Source: Marinobacter sp. BW6
Lineage (GTDB): Bacteria > Pseudomonadota > Gammaproteobacteria > Pseudomonadales > Oleiphilaceae
Length of the DNA stretch: 64,000 nt
Assembly (NCBI RefSeq): GCF_008107725.1
Contig: NZ_VIRN01000061.1
Span: 310,001 to 374,000 of the forward strand
Reading direction: 5' to 3'
Shown here: piece by piece, positions 8,525 to 16,936 of the stretch
Numbering within the stretch: the first letter of the stretch is position 1
Layout of the letters: each line of letters starts with the position of its first letter
Translations under genes and position numbers: made by a program
Notes under the pieces: model-generated
Databases searched by the model: none
Seen by the model: the letters and a program-made list of their open reading frames with translations, nothing else
What the model was told of the DNA's origin: nothing

Positions 8525-8884
8525 ATCAAACTGAAGCACCTTGTGGCCGTCTACGGCACATTGAAACGAGGCCGAAACAACAGTCATATTCTGCGAGGCG
8601 CCCGGTTTGTCGGAACCGACTGGATGCCTGAGTTGAGTCTTTACCATCTGGGCCCCTACCCCGGTGCCATCGAGGAGCCTTCCCCGGGCGTTCGCGTGGA
8701 GGTTTATGCAGTAACGGATCCGATGCTGAAGGTGCTGGACGAACTGGAAGACTACGTCCCTGAACGCCCGCAACATAGCCTTTATATTCGCCAGACAATG
8801 GACACCCGCCACGGGCCTGCCTGGGTGTATATTTACAATCGGCCGGTTAAAACCATCCAGTGGCTGCGCTCCGGGAGCTGGTAG
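8525..8884 (+). CDS. Gamma-glutamylcyclotransferase-like protein with apparent ATC start
   Basis: A 119-residue AIG2/GGCT-fold protein (VYGTLKRGRNN... and YITG-like core), a family that releases 5-oxoproline from gamma-glutamyl compounds; the acidic catalytic region is VLDELEDYVPE. The start is odd. An ideal AGGAG at 8513-8517 is followed seven bases later by ATC AAA CTG AAG CAC, which reads like a normal N-terminus with ATG changed to ATC. Alternatives are CTG at 8531 and GTG at 8543; the GTG would begin the protein one residue before the core strand, 25 bases from the ribosome binding site. Function moderately sure, start uncertain. Confidence 0.78.
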   Translation: MKLKHLVAVYGTLKRGRNNSHILRGARFVGTDWMPELSLYHLGPYPGAIEEPSPGVRVEVYAVTDPMLKVLDELEDYVPERPQHSLYIRQTMDTRHGPAWVYIYNRPVKTIQWLRSGSW

Positions 8885-8920
8885 ACCAGCTCACACCCCC
8901 TCACGCAAAAGGACACCAGA

Positions 8921-9340
8921 TTGGACCTGACAACGCCTGCCCTGCTCTTTCCGGCTATTTCACTTCTGTTGCTGGCTTATACCAACCGGTTTCTGGTTTT
9001 GGCACAGCTGATACGCCAGCTCAAGCAGATGGACACCGAGGAAGACCACGCACTGATCGCCCGTCAGATCGGTATGCTGCGCAAACGGATTGTTCTGACC
9101 AAACGAATGCAGACCTATGGGGTGCTCAGTTTCTTCCTGTGTACGGTTTCCATGTTCCTGCTCTTCCTCGGGACAAACCTGCCAGGCGTGGTGGCGTTCG
9201 GCGCCAGTCTGGTACTGCTGTCTTTCTCGCTGCTGTATTCACTGTATGAAATCCAGATCTCAACCAATGCCATCAACGTTGAGTTGGCCAGCTTTGAGGC
9301 GCGCAAGAGTGCCGGTCGGGAAGATGTCGACTATTCATGA
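8921..9340 (+). CDS. DUF2721 membrane protein
   Basis: A 139-residue protein with an N-terminal membrane helix (residues 4-28), a cytoplasmic charged helix (RQLKQMDTEEDHALIARQIGMLRKRIVLTKRM) and two further helices around residues 65-110. This matches DUF2721, a small membrane family of unknown function. The start is TTG at 8921 with AAAGGA 8 bases before it; no ATG is available near the beginning of the conserved region. The last 10 bases overlap the convergent CPBP protease gene. Confidence 0.78.
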   Translation: MDLTTPALLFPAISLLLLAYTNRFLVLAQLIRQLKQMDTEEDHALIARQIGMLRKRIVLTKRMQTYGVLSFFLCTVSMFLLFLGTNLPGVVAFGASLVLLSFSLLYSLYEIQISTNAINVELASFEARKSAGREDVDYS

Positions 9341-9951
9341 GGCCGGTTTGGGCCGGGATCGACAATCCTGACACCAAACCAGCGTGGAAACCGGAGCAGG
9401 CAATACAAGGCAATCATGTCGTAGAGGGCATGCCAGATCATGACCAACGTCAGACTCTCCGAGAGTACATAGGCAGCGCCCAGTATTAACCCGAGACCGG
9501 TTGCCACCAGAAAATAAGTAAACGATACGTAGTGCACCAGCCCGAACAGCACAGATGCTGCCAACACGGCCGTCACCGGGTCCGTATGGGCCATCAGCCA
9601 CCCCTGGATTGCGCCGCGGAACAGAAGCTCTTCGCCAACACCGGCCAACAGGGATAGCAGGACCAACACGGCCGGGGAGTAGCTGGAGGCAAAGTCGTAC
9701 AGGCCCTGCATCTGGCGTTCGAGGTTTTCAGGGAACAAGCCGGGCACGCGTGTCAGCAGTAGCAGCATGCCATAGGTGGCCACTGCGCCGACGACGCCGT
9801 AGAGCAGGCTTGGCCACAGGCCCGGACCGACGAGCAGCACCGGAATTCCGAATAGCTGTATGGCCGCTAATCCGATAACGCCAATGCCGCCCTGGAATAA
9901 CAGCGCGGCATTGGGGGAGATACCGGATTTTCGTCGTTTACCCAACGCCAT
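9331..9951 (-). CDS. CPBP family intramembrane glutamic endopeptidase
   Basis: A 206-residue multi-pass membrane protein with the CPBP (ABI) motifs: EELLFRG near residue 107 (EExxxR), LVHYVSF with the second conserved His, and WHALYD with the last His. The family includes Rce1-type prenyl-protein proteases and bacteriocin self-immunity proteins. Its ATG directly abuts the TAA of the upstream crotonase gene on the same strand, so the two are very probably co-transcribed, although no functional link between them is obvious. Confidence 0.86.
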   Translation of the reverse strand: MALGKRRKSGISPNAALLFQGGIGVIGLAAIQLFGIPVLLVGPGLWPSLLYGVVGAVATYGMLLLLTRVPGLFPENLERQMQGLYDFASSYSPAVLVLLSLLAGVGEELLFRGAIQGWLMAHTDPVTAVLAASVLFGLVHYVSFTYFLVATGLGLILGAAYVLSESLTLVMIWHALYDMIALYCLLRFPRWFGVRIVDPGPNRPHE

Positions 9952-10806
9952 TTACTGATCGAACAACGGCTTCACCGGAAACAGCGCATCGTATTGCGGC
10001 GCCTGCTTCTGGGCTTTGGCCTGGAAGGATTTCATCATGTCCGTCGGGCGGAACATGCCGGCCTGCCAGGTGGCCATGTACTTCAGGCTGTCTTCCACGC
10101 TGTGGTCGCGACTGTAGTTGAGCATTTCCTTGCAGCCGGTTACAGCCAGTGGGGAGTTCGCAGCAATCTGGCCGGCAATGGCCATAACCTCGGCCAGCAT
10201 GGATTCCTGGTCGGCGTAGACGGCGTTCACGAAGCCCAGATTCTGCGCCTCTGTGGCCGAAAATTTGCGGCCGGTGTAGGCCAGTTCACGAACCACACCT
10301 TCAGGCATCAGTTTGGGAAGGCGCTGGAGCGTACCAACGTCGGCGGTCATTCCCAGCTCGGTTTCCTTGATGGTGAAGTAGGCGTCTTCCGTGCAATAAC
10401 GACTGTCAGCGGCACACACCAGATCCAGAGCACCACCGATACAGCCACCGTGGATGGCGGCCAGCACGGGAAGCCGGATTTTTTCCAGGGAGGTCAGCGT
10501 ATCCTGCAACTGCAGCACAACCCTGCGAAGGTTTTCCGCCATGCGACCGGGGTCCCCGTTCATGGGCACGGCTTTGGGATCGCTGAACACGCCAAGATCC
10601 ATTCCGGCAGAAAAATGCTTGCCTGTGGAGGAAATGACGATCACGCGGGCGTCGGTGTTGGCTTCAATATCCTGCATGCAACGGGGCAACTCAAGCCAGA
10701 ACGCCTTGTTCATGGTGTTCAGAGCCTCAGGGCGGCTGAACTGGACGTGGGCGATATGGTCTTTGACCTCAATCGAAAAACTCTCGTAACTGGACAACTC
10801 AGACAA
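9952..10806 (-). CDS. Crotonase family enzyme, probable delta(3,5)-delta(2,4)-dienoyl-CoA isomerase
   Basis: A 284-residue crotonase. The oxyanion-hole segments are GKHFSAGMDLG and HGGCIGGALDLVCAADSRY. The later block ETELGMTADVGTLQRLPK closely follows the corresponding block of mammalian ECH1, including the Glu and Asp that shift the diene, so dienoyl-CoA isomerase is more likely than plain enoyl-CoA hydratase. That reaction is needed for beta-oxidation of fatty acids with odd-numbered double bonds. The start is TTG at 10806 with AAGGAG seven bases upstream. The stop abuts the CPBP gene. Confidence 0.85.
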   Translation of the reverse strand: MSELSSYESFSIEVKDHIAHVQFSRPEALNTMNKAFWLELPRCMQDIEANTDARVIVISSTGKHFSAGMDLGVFSDPKAVPMNGDPGRMAENLRRVVLQLQDTLTSLEKIRLPVLAAIHGGCIGGALDLVCAADSRYCTEDAYFTIKETELGMTADVGTLQRLPKLMPEGVVRELAYTGRKFSATEAQNLGFVNAVYADQESMLAEVMAIAGQIAANSPLAVTGCKEMLNYSRDHSVEDSLKYMATWQAGMFRPTDMMKSFQAKAQKQAPQYDALFPVKPLFDQ

Positions 10807-10935
10807 GACAGCACTCCTTATGTGTATGTCGCAAACCGGCTCATTAGCGGTCGCCCCGGCTAATGGTTTCTCAACTCTGCTACCTTCGTATTATGGCGGA
10901 CAGAAAGACGACACGTTAACCCGAAAAGGCCTGGT

Positions 10936-11907
10936 ATGGAATTCACCTTCCTCGGCACCTCAGCCGGAACACCCACAAAATCACGCAATGTGACCGGTCT
11001 GGCACTGAGTCACGGCGGACCAAAACACTGGTACCTGATTGACTGCGGAGAAGGCACCCAGCACCAGTTATTGAGAACGCACCATTCCGTGATGCAACTG
11101 CAGGCTATATTTATCACTCACATCCATGGCGACCACACGTTTGGGCTGCCAGGCCTACTCACCAGTGCCTCAATGCTCGGTCGTACCGCACCTCTGTACC
11201 TGATTGCGCCCAGACCGGTAAAAACCTTCATAGAGGCGGCCATCGGTAACAGTGACTCCAGCCTCAGTTTCGAATTGAGATTCGTCGATTCCGAAGCAGA
11301 GGGTCTCCACTGGGAAGACGACGCACTCTCGGTTACGGCAGTAGCCCTTTCCCATCGAGTCTCCTGCCGGGCCTTTGTATTTACAGAAAAAAATCTGGAA
11401 CGTCAGTTGCTCCGCGACAAGCTTGAATCCAATGGGATTGAGGCCGGTCCGGCGTGGGGTCGTTTGCAACAGGGCCGCGACGTGGTAATGGAAGACGGAC
11501 GCCTTGCCCGTTGCGATGACTACACCCGAGTTGCTAGAAAACCGCGCAAAGTCATCGTCGCCGGTGACAACGATCAGCCTGACCTGCTTCTGGAAGCGAG
11601 CACTGGTGTTCAGGTGGTGATTCATGAGGCAACCTACACTCAGGAAGTCTCTGAACGGGTCGGCCCCTGGCCACAGCACAGCTCCGCCGCGCAGGTAGCC
11701 CGCTTCGCCGAGGCCGCCGGTGTCCCGAATCTCGTGCTTACTCATTTCAGTTCCCGTTACCAGCTCAATCCGGATGCCTATCCATACATTGGCGAGATCG
11801 AATCCGAAGCCAGGGGCTTCTATCGGGGAAACCTGTATCTGGCAAAAGACTTTGCCTGCTATGAGCTTGGCAAGGATCTGATGCTGAGACCTTCTGAGCG
11901 TCTATAA
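10936..11907 (+). CDS. rnz: Ribonuclease Z, metallo-beta-lactamase fold
   Basis: A 323-residue RNase Z-type protein. It begins MEFTFLGTSAGTPTKSRN, the characteristic N-terminus of short-form tRNase Z. The metal-binding motif THIHGDH lies near residues 61-67, further ligands are in ALSHRV and GDNDQPD, and LTHFSSRY is the C-terminal His motif. Such enzymes cut the 3' trailer from tRNA precursors that lack an encoded CCA, and some act on other RNAs. It stands alone between the crotonase (divergent) and the large c-di-GMP gene. Confidence 0.92.
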   Translation: MEFTFLGTSAGTPTKSRNVTGLALSHGGPKHWYLIDCGEGTQHQLLRTHHSVMQLQAIFITHIHGDHTFGLPGLLTSASMLGRTAPLYLIAPRPVKTFIEAAIGNSDSSLSFELRFVDSEAEGLHWEDDALSVTAVALSHRVSCRAFVFTEKNLERQLLRDKLESNGIEAGPAWGRLQQGRDVVMEDGRLARCDDYTRVARKPRKVIVAGDNDQPDLLLEASTGVQVVIHEATYTQEVSERVGPWPQHSSAAQVARFAEAAGVPNLVLTHFSSRYQLNPDAYPYIGEIESEARGFYRGNLYLAKDFACYELGKDLMLRPSERL

Positions 11908-11956
11908 TGCCGTCGTGGCTTTTGGAAGCGTCGGATATTGCATGTGTCGCTTTTAT

Positions 11957-12030
11957 CGATTCACTTTTCGTTTGGTGAAATACGAATTACACTGCTCTCA
12001 GGGATGAAACTGAACACCGATTCACTTTTC
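11957..12030. repeat. Pair of 13-bp direct repeats upstream of the DUF1631-GGDEF-EAL gene
   Basis: The 13-base word CGATTCACTTTTC occurs at 11957-11969 and again at 12018-12030, ending 20 bases before the ATG at 12051. A shorter word ACTGCTC is also repeated at 11991 and 12031. Two exact copies 61 bases apart in a 143-base intergenic region suggest a regulator-binding site or a small duplication. I do not recognise the motif. Confidence 0.4.
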
Positions 12031-12050
12031 ACTGCTCAGGAAGGCGGTCA

Positions 12051-15000
12051 ATGCCCCCGCTCAACGCGAACCATTCCAGACTCAGCAAGGACGCGATTGT
12101 CGTTACGCCAGGCCTGATTCCTTGTGGCTGTGTCATCGACAACGCGGTTCTGGACAAGAATAAAAAAGTGCTGCGCTTCGGACTGAAGGATTTTTCTTCG
12201 CCTGCGGTCCTCGACCAGTTGTCATCGTCTGCCGCTGCACAGGCGGACCTGCATGTTTTCCTCGATAACGAGAGTGAAAAACAGCACCTTCATTTCAAGG
12301 GCGCGGTCAATGCCGGCCGCGGTAACAGCATTTCTCTCGAAATAACGGGAACAGCCACTGCGTTGCAACGCGACGTTGATCTTCTGTTTCAGCAGACGGG
12401 CAGCGGCAGGCCCAAGGAGACGACGCCGGACCCTTCCCTGAAACAGCTCTACCACCAGCATTGCCGCAGGCTTCTGGAACAGTTACTTCCGGAATTCATG
12501 GAAGGTACATTCGAGGGCATTGAAGCCGACCTGGAGCAGGCCGCCGAGCTGCGCGAAATCACGCGACTCAAGGATATGCGCTTCATATTCCAGAGTCGCC
12601 AGCAACGCATGCTCCAGGACTTCCAGGCCCAGTTCCAGGCCAATCAGGCGACCCTTGAGCCCGCCACGGAGTCCCGGGGCAGCAGCAAGGAGCTGCATCT
12701 GCTGCAACAGCATGAGTTCGAGGACTGGCTGGACTTACAGGCCATTGCCACGGGAATCAGCAAAGCAAATACCGGGGCAACCTTCCTGGTCAACCAGTTT
12801 CTGAACCAGATCTTCCGGCAGGACGTCAACGATGACAACAACCCACTGACACCCCGGGCGCTGTGTGTTTGCCTGCAATACATGGTCGATCATCTGGGCA
12901 TTGCGCGGGAGCACCGCCTGACCATTTACCGGGCCTGGGAACATGCTCTGGGCAGGCTCTGGCCGGCGGCAATACGCTCCCTGATCAATGACTGCCGGCG
13001 GGCCGGACTTGAAGCCCTGGATATCACCGAATTGCCGGCAAACTGGTCGCTCAGGGAATACCCATCAGATGACACAAGTTCGACAACTGAAAACGATGAA
13101 GGGACTCTGGAAACCGGCGACACAGGACAAGCGCCATCAGAAAAGCCATCGGCCGGCCGCTCCCTGTTCCAATTGATGGCATTGGAAGCAAGTCCCTATT
13201 CCGAACTCGCCGACTGGGAGGAGCCCAATCCAAAGCTTTCGGAGAATCTCCGTTCCCGGCGCCGCGAGCTTCTGGACCGGTTGCACGACGACGAATCAGA
13301 TATGGCAGAACTGCTCCGCGAACTGGCTGACTCGGATTCCGACCTGGCCGGCTCCCTGGATCGCACGGCCGTGGAGAAGGCCAACCTGGTAGACCGGTTG
13401 TTCGCGCCGCTGAAGACACACGAAGAGCTCTCCGGTTCGCTTCGCCACCAACTGCAAAAACTTCGGTTGCCGGTATTTGAAACGCTGGTGGACACACCGG
13501 ACTTTCTGAACACCGAAGACCACCCTGCCCGGGACATTATCAACGACCTCATGCAGATCTGTCTCGCTGAGAGGGCCTCAAGCAAGAAGCTGGAGGCGAC
13601 GGTTGCCGATATCGTCGTGGAACTGACAGAGACCGAGGTGTCGGATCCGGACCTGCTGGAAAGTCTGGGCCAACGGCTGAAACAGCTTGTCGAACGACAG
13701 GATCAGTCGTTTATCCGGAATTCGGAGCGACTGGCAAAAACCCTTGAAGGCAAAGAGCGTCTGCGCAGGACTCGGCACGAAGCCCAGCAACAGCTAAACA
13801 CGCTACTGGGCGGCAGACAGGTTCCAGAAGTCCTGATCCGCCTGCTCCAGGCGGGTTGGGAGCAGCTGATTGTTCTGACAATGCTACGGGAAGGCCCAGA
13901 GAGTCAGCATTGTGAGGAGCTTTATGATGTGGTGGCGCAGCTCCAGGCCTGGCTGTCTCCGGCCGGCAGCTCCGAGGAGCTGGAGTTTGAACGAGAGCTG
14001 GAAAGCAGCGTGTTGCTGCAGTTCATCGAGAGGGAGCTCAGAACGGCCGGTGATGCCTCCCGCATCCGACCGGTTCTGGACGAACTATCCGGAATTCTTC
14101 AGGGCCACGATGAGGTAGAAATCGCCTGGGTGGAGGATTACGGCGACGCCAATGAGACACCGCTCTTACTGCCTCCGGAGCTTGAAGGCAGCCGCTGGGT
14201 CTCAAGGGCGAAAGAGATTGCCGTCGGCGACTGGGTCGAGATCCGGCTCGACAGCGGCGAAACGCGCCGGTTGCGACTGGTGTGGGGTGGCGAGGACTCA
14301 CTCCGGTTTGTCTTCCTCTCGCCCAAAGGCATGAGTGAAGTCAGTTACGGTTTCCCGGAGTTCGTCCAGAAACTCGCCGAGGGCGAAGCCTGGCTTGTTG
14401 AGGACGGCGACATCCCGTTCCTTGATCAAAGCCTGTTCAGCATTGTGGAAGATGTCTACCGGAAACTGAATTTCCAGGCTACCCATGATGCCCTGACTGG
14501 CTGCATGCACCGCCATGATTTCGAGAAACAAGTTTATCAGCTTCTCAACAGAGCTGAACCAGATTCAGGGGACGCCGCCGCTGCTCTGATGGTTCTGGAC
14601 ATTGATGAGTTCAGCGTCATCAACGCTTCCTATGGCGCGGAAGCAGGCGATGCCCTGTTACAACACGTCGCCGGACTGCTAAGTGACAAATGTCGGTCCC
14701 GATTCCCCGAATCCCACATCGGGCGGATCAGTGGCAACGAGTTTGCCGCACTCATAAATGGCATTAGCACGGAAGACTGCCTGGACTTCGCCGAATCCCT
14801 CCGCCGAAACGTCGAGCAGCAGGTTTTCCAGCATGGGCCAGCGGAGTACCGGGCAACGGTCAGCATCAGTATCCGGCCTGTATTGGGGGATGAGAGCTCC
14901 CCCGGCGACCTTCTCAACCAGGCCAGCCTGTCGCTGAAGAGTGCCAAAAAACAGGGTGGCAACCGGATTGATTTAACCAGGGGGAACCGTAACCAGTCAG

Positions 15001-15800
15001 AGATTGGCACGCCACATTGGGTTACGGAAATTGACCGGACCATCCGCGATGGCAGCCTCTACCTTCGGGCCCAGCCCATCGTCGCGCTCGAGCCGCAAGC
15101 CGGGGAAGGTACGATGTATGAGCTTTTGCTGGGCCTTAAGGACAGCTCAGGCAGGGAGATTTCGCCCCAGGGTTACATCGAGGCTGCCGAACAATTCAAA
15201 CGTAGCACGCGGGTAGACCTGTGGGTCGTTTCCGAAGTGCTGGCCTGGATGCGCAAGAACCCTGCGGCGCTGGACAAAATCGCCACCCTCAACGTCAATC
15301 TCTCGGGTTCGTCACTGAGTGATGACAGTTTCATGCTCGGCCTGGAGTCAAACCTGAGATCCAACCGGGAACTCGCCCGCAAACTTTGTTTCGAGGTAAC
15401 GGAGACGTCAGCCGTGGCCAACCTTCACTTTGCCTCCGATTTCATGCGTGAAATGAAACGCCTGAACTGCCGGTTTGCACTTGATGACTTTGGAACCGGC
15501 CTGTCTTCCTATGCCTATATACAGAAGCTGCCGGTAGACTTCGTGAAGATTGACGGCGTATTCGTCCGGGACATGGCGACCAACCTGACAAACTACGCGA
15601 TGGTGCGCTCAATCAACGAGCTTTGCCATTTCCTGGACCTTCAGACCATTGCCGAATATGTGGAAGATATGGAAATCATGGACACCCTGAAGGAGATCCA
15701 GGTGGACTACGCCCAGGGCTTCGCCATTGCCAAGCCGCGCAGGTTGGACAGCCTTGGAACCGGGAATTCCATCACCCCGGTTTATGCCTATAAGAAATAG
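12051..15800 (+). CDS. DUF1631 protein fused to degenerate GGDEF and intact EAL domains
   Basis: A 1249-residue, apparently soluble protein with no signal peptide or membrane helix. A weak PilZ-like N-terminal stretch (1-110) precedes a long helical DUF1631 region (about 130-800), which ends in a small beta segment (VGDWVEIRLDSGETRRLRLVW). A GGDEF domain follows (about 820-975) whose signature is SGNEF instead of GGDEF, so cyclase activity is unlikely. The EAL domain (about 1000-1240) keeps Gln in QPIV, Glu in YELLLG, NVNLSG, FEVTET, DDFGTG, VKIDG and QGFAIAKP, so it probably hydrolyses c-di-GMP. It is a single-gene unit. DUF1631 function is unknown; it may regulate the EAL domain. Confidence 0.85.
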   Translation: MPPLNANHSRLSKDAIVVTPGLIPCGCVIDNAVLDKNKKVLRFGLKDFSSPAVLDQLSSSAAAQADLHVFLDNESEKQHLHFKGAVNAGRGNSISLEITGTATALQRDVDLLFQQTGSGRPKETTPDPSLKQLYHQHCRRLLEQLLPEFMEGTFEGIEADLEQAAELREITRLKDMRFIFQSRQQRMLQDFQAQFQANQATLEPATESRGSSKELHLLQQHEFEDWLDLQAIATGISKANTGATFLVNQFLNQIFRQDVNDDNNPLTPRALCVCLQYMVDHLGIAREHRLTIYRAWEHALGRLWPAAIRSLINDCRRAGLEALDITELPANWSLREYPSDDTSSTTENDEGTLETGDTGQAPSEKPSAGRSLFQLMALEASPYSELADWEEPNPKLSENLRSRRRELLDRLHDDESDMAELLRELADSDSDLAGSLDRTAVEKANLVDRLFAPLKTHEELSGSLRHQLQKLRLPVFETLVDTPDFLNTEDHPARDIINDLMQICLAERASSKKLEATVADIVVELTETEVSDPDLLESLGQRLKQLVERQDQSFIRNSERLAKTLEGKERLRRTRHEAQQQLNTLLGGRQVPEVLIRLLQAGWEQLIVLTMLREGPESQHCEELYDVVAQLQAWLSPAGSSEELEFERELESSVLLQFIERELRTAGDASRIRPVLDELSGILQGHDEVEIAWVEDYGDANETPLLLPPELEGSRWVSRAKEIAVGDWVEIRLDSGETRRLRLVWGGEDSLRFVFLSPKGMSEVSYGFPEFVQKLAEGEAWLVEDGDIPFLDQSLFSIVEDVYRKLNFQATHDALTGCMHRHDFEKQVYQLLNRAEPDSGDAAAALMVLDIDEFSVINASYGAEAGDALLQHVAGLLSDKCRSRFPESHIGRISGNEFAALINGISTEDCLDFAESLRRNVEQQVFQHGPAEYRATVSISIRPVLGDESSPGDLLNQASLSLKSAKKQGGNRIDLTRGNRNQSEIGTPHWVTEIDRTIRDGSLYLRAQPIVALEPQAGEGTMYELLLGLKDSSGREISPQGYIEAAEQFKRSTRVDLWVVSEVLAWMRKNPAALDKIATLNVNLSGSSLSDDSFMLGLESNLRSNRELARKLCFEVTETSAVANLHFASDFMREMKRLNCRFALDDFGTGLSSYAYIQKLPVDFVKIDGVFVRDMATNLTNYAMVRSINELCHFLDLQTIAEYVEDMEIMDTLKEIQVDYAQGFAIAKPRRLDSLGTGNSITPVYAYKK

Positions 15801-16003
15801 CTTTGCTTTTCACAGCGGCAGGAGTACAGTGGGCCTCGTTGGAAAGATTTAGCAAAGCATTTCATCAATAAGACCGCTCAGTTGTAACAAGTAGCACGTC
15901 CTGTTTTTGATCACGCCAGTTTTTTGTTTCCGCATACCGCCGATCAGGCATCACGAAGATGATCTGACGGCACATTAAAAGATTGAAATCAGGAAAGAAT
16001 ACT

Positions 16004-16210
16004 ATGTCTACAGTTACCGGCAACGTTAAGTTTTTCAACGAAGCAAAAGGTTTTGGCTTTATCACTCGCGAAAGCGGCCCGGACGTTTTTGTTCACTACA
16101 GCGCTATTCAGGGCGGCGGTTTCAAGACTCTGGCTGAAGGCCAGCAGGTCGAGTTCACCGTTACCCAGGGCCAGAAAGGTCCCCAGGCGGAAAACGTTGT
16201 CGCTCTTTAA
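16004..16210 (+). CDS. CspA-family cold-shock protein
   Basis: A 68-residue single cold-shock domain. The RNP1 motif (KGFGFITRE) and RNP2 motif (VFVHYSAI) bind single-stranded RNA/DNA, as in CspA chaperones that melt mRNA structure. The ATG at 16004 follows AGGAAAG; an in-frame ATG at 15983 would add 7 residues not typical of the family. The 203 bases between the previous gene and this start contain no gene and probably include a long 5' untranslated leader, as is usual for cold-shock genes. A strong terminator follows directly. Confidence 0.93.
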   Translation: MSTVTGNVKFFNEAKGFGFITRESGPDVFVHYSAIQGGGFKTLAEGQQVEFTVTQGQKGPQAENVVAL

Positions 16211-16249
16211 TTTTTAAAGAGACGCTCTGCAAATAGCAGACGGCACGTG

Positions 16250-16277
16250 AAAAAAGGCAGCTTCGGCTGCCTTTTTT
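16250..16277 (+). terminator. Rho-independent terminator of the cold-shock gene
   Basis: A perfect stem of AAAAAAGGCAGC with its complement, closed by a TTCG tetraloop (16262-16265) and ending in six T. It lies 40 bases after the cold-shock stop codon. The A-run on the other side means it can also end the minus-strand Lrp-type transcript. Confidence 0.9.
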
Positions 16278-16299
16278 CGTTGTTGGCCCCCTGCCGAAC

Positions 16300-16779
16300 C
16301 TACAGAATGCCTTCCACCGGGATCGTCTCGGTATTTTTTATCTCCCGCAACGCAAAATTTGAGTTCACCTGGGCAATGCCCTGCAGGGTGAAGATCTTTT
16401 CGTTCAGGAACCGATCGTAACTGGCCATATCCGGCACAACGACCCTGAGCACGAAATCGGCATTGCCGGTTACCGCGAAACACTGGAGTACCTCAGGGTA
16501 GCTGCTCACCTGCTGCTCAATCTCCGCAGTGCTATCGATGGTATGCCGCTGAAGTGACAGATTGACGAGCACGCACAGCCCCTGACCAATGCGTTCCGGA
16601 TCCACTCTTGCGCTGTACCCCTGAATCACACCGCTTTCCTCAAGTGTCCGCACCCGACGCCAGCAAGCGGCCGGTGACAACCCCACCTGTTCTGCCAGTA
16701 ACTGATTGCTGATGCGCCCATCCTGCTGCAGTACGGAGAGGATTTTCCGATCCAGCTTGTCCAGCTCTACCTGTTTCAT
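16300..16779 (-). CDS. Lrp/AsnC family transcriptional regulator
   Basis: A 159-residue Lrp/AsnC protein. An N-terminal helix-turn-helix (DKLDRKILSVLQQDGRISNQLLAEQVGLSPAACWRRV) is followed by a RAM (AsnC_trans_reg) ligand-binding domain. The start at 16779 begins exactly at the conserved N-terminus; a longer open frame to 16833 would run through the repeated operator-like sequence and is rejected. The gene is divergent from the indolepyruvate oxidoreductase operon, so it most likely regulates that operon in response to an amino acid, perhaps an aromatic one. Confidence 0.9.
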   Translation of the reverse strand: MKQVELDKLDRKILSVLQQDGRISNQLLAEQVGLSPAACWRRVRTLEESGVIQGYSARVDPERIGQGLCVLVNLSLQRHTIDSTAEIEQQVSSYPEVLQCFAVTGNADFVLRVVVPDMASYDRFLNEKIFTLQGIAQVNSNFALREIKNTETIPVEGIL

Positions 16780-16795
16780 TTGGTAACACCTGACT

Positions 16796-16845
16796 TTTAT
16801 CAAAGGTTCTTTCGCCCTATTGTTATTTATCAAACATCCTTTCGC
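16796..16845. promoter_or_regulatory. Two 20-bp direct repeats, candidate Lrp-type operator
   Basis: TTTATCAAAGGTTCTTTCGC (16796-16815) and TTTATCAAACATCCTTTCGC (16826-16845) match at 17 of 20 positions. Their starts are 30 bases apart, close to three helical turns, as suits an oligomeric Lrp/AsnC protein binding one DNA face. They lie just upstream of the regulator's ATG and about 90 bases before the operon's first ATG. Direct sequence observation; the role as operator is inferred. Confidence 0.55.
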
Positions 16846-16936
16846 AAACTCTCGAAACCCTTACCCAATAAGCAAGCACCTTTTGCGGACTTACCTCTAG
16901 AATTTTGGTCATAAAATCGACAAAAAGGAGGGCACC

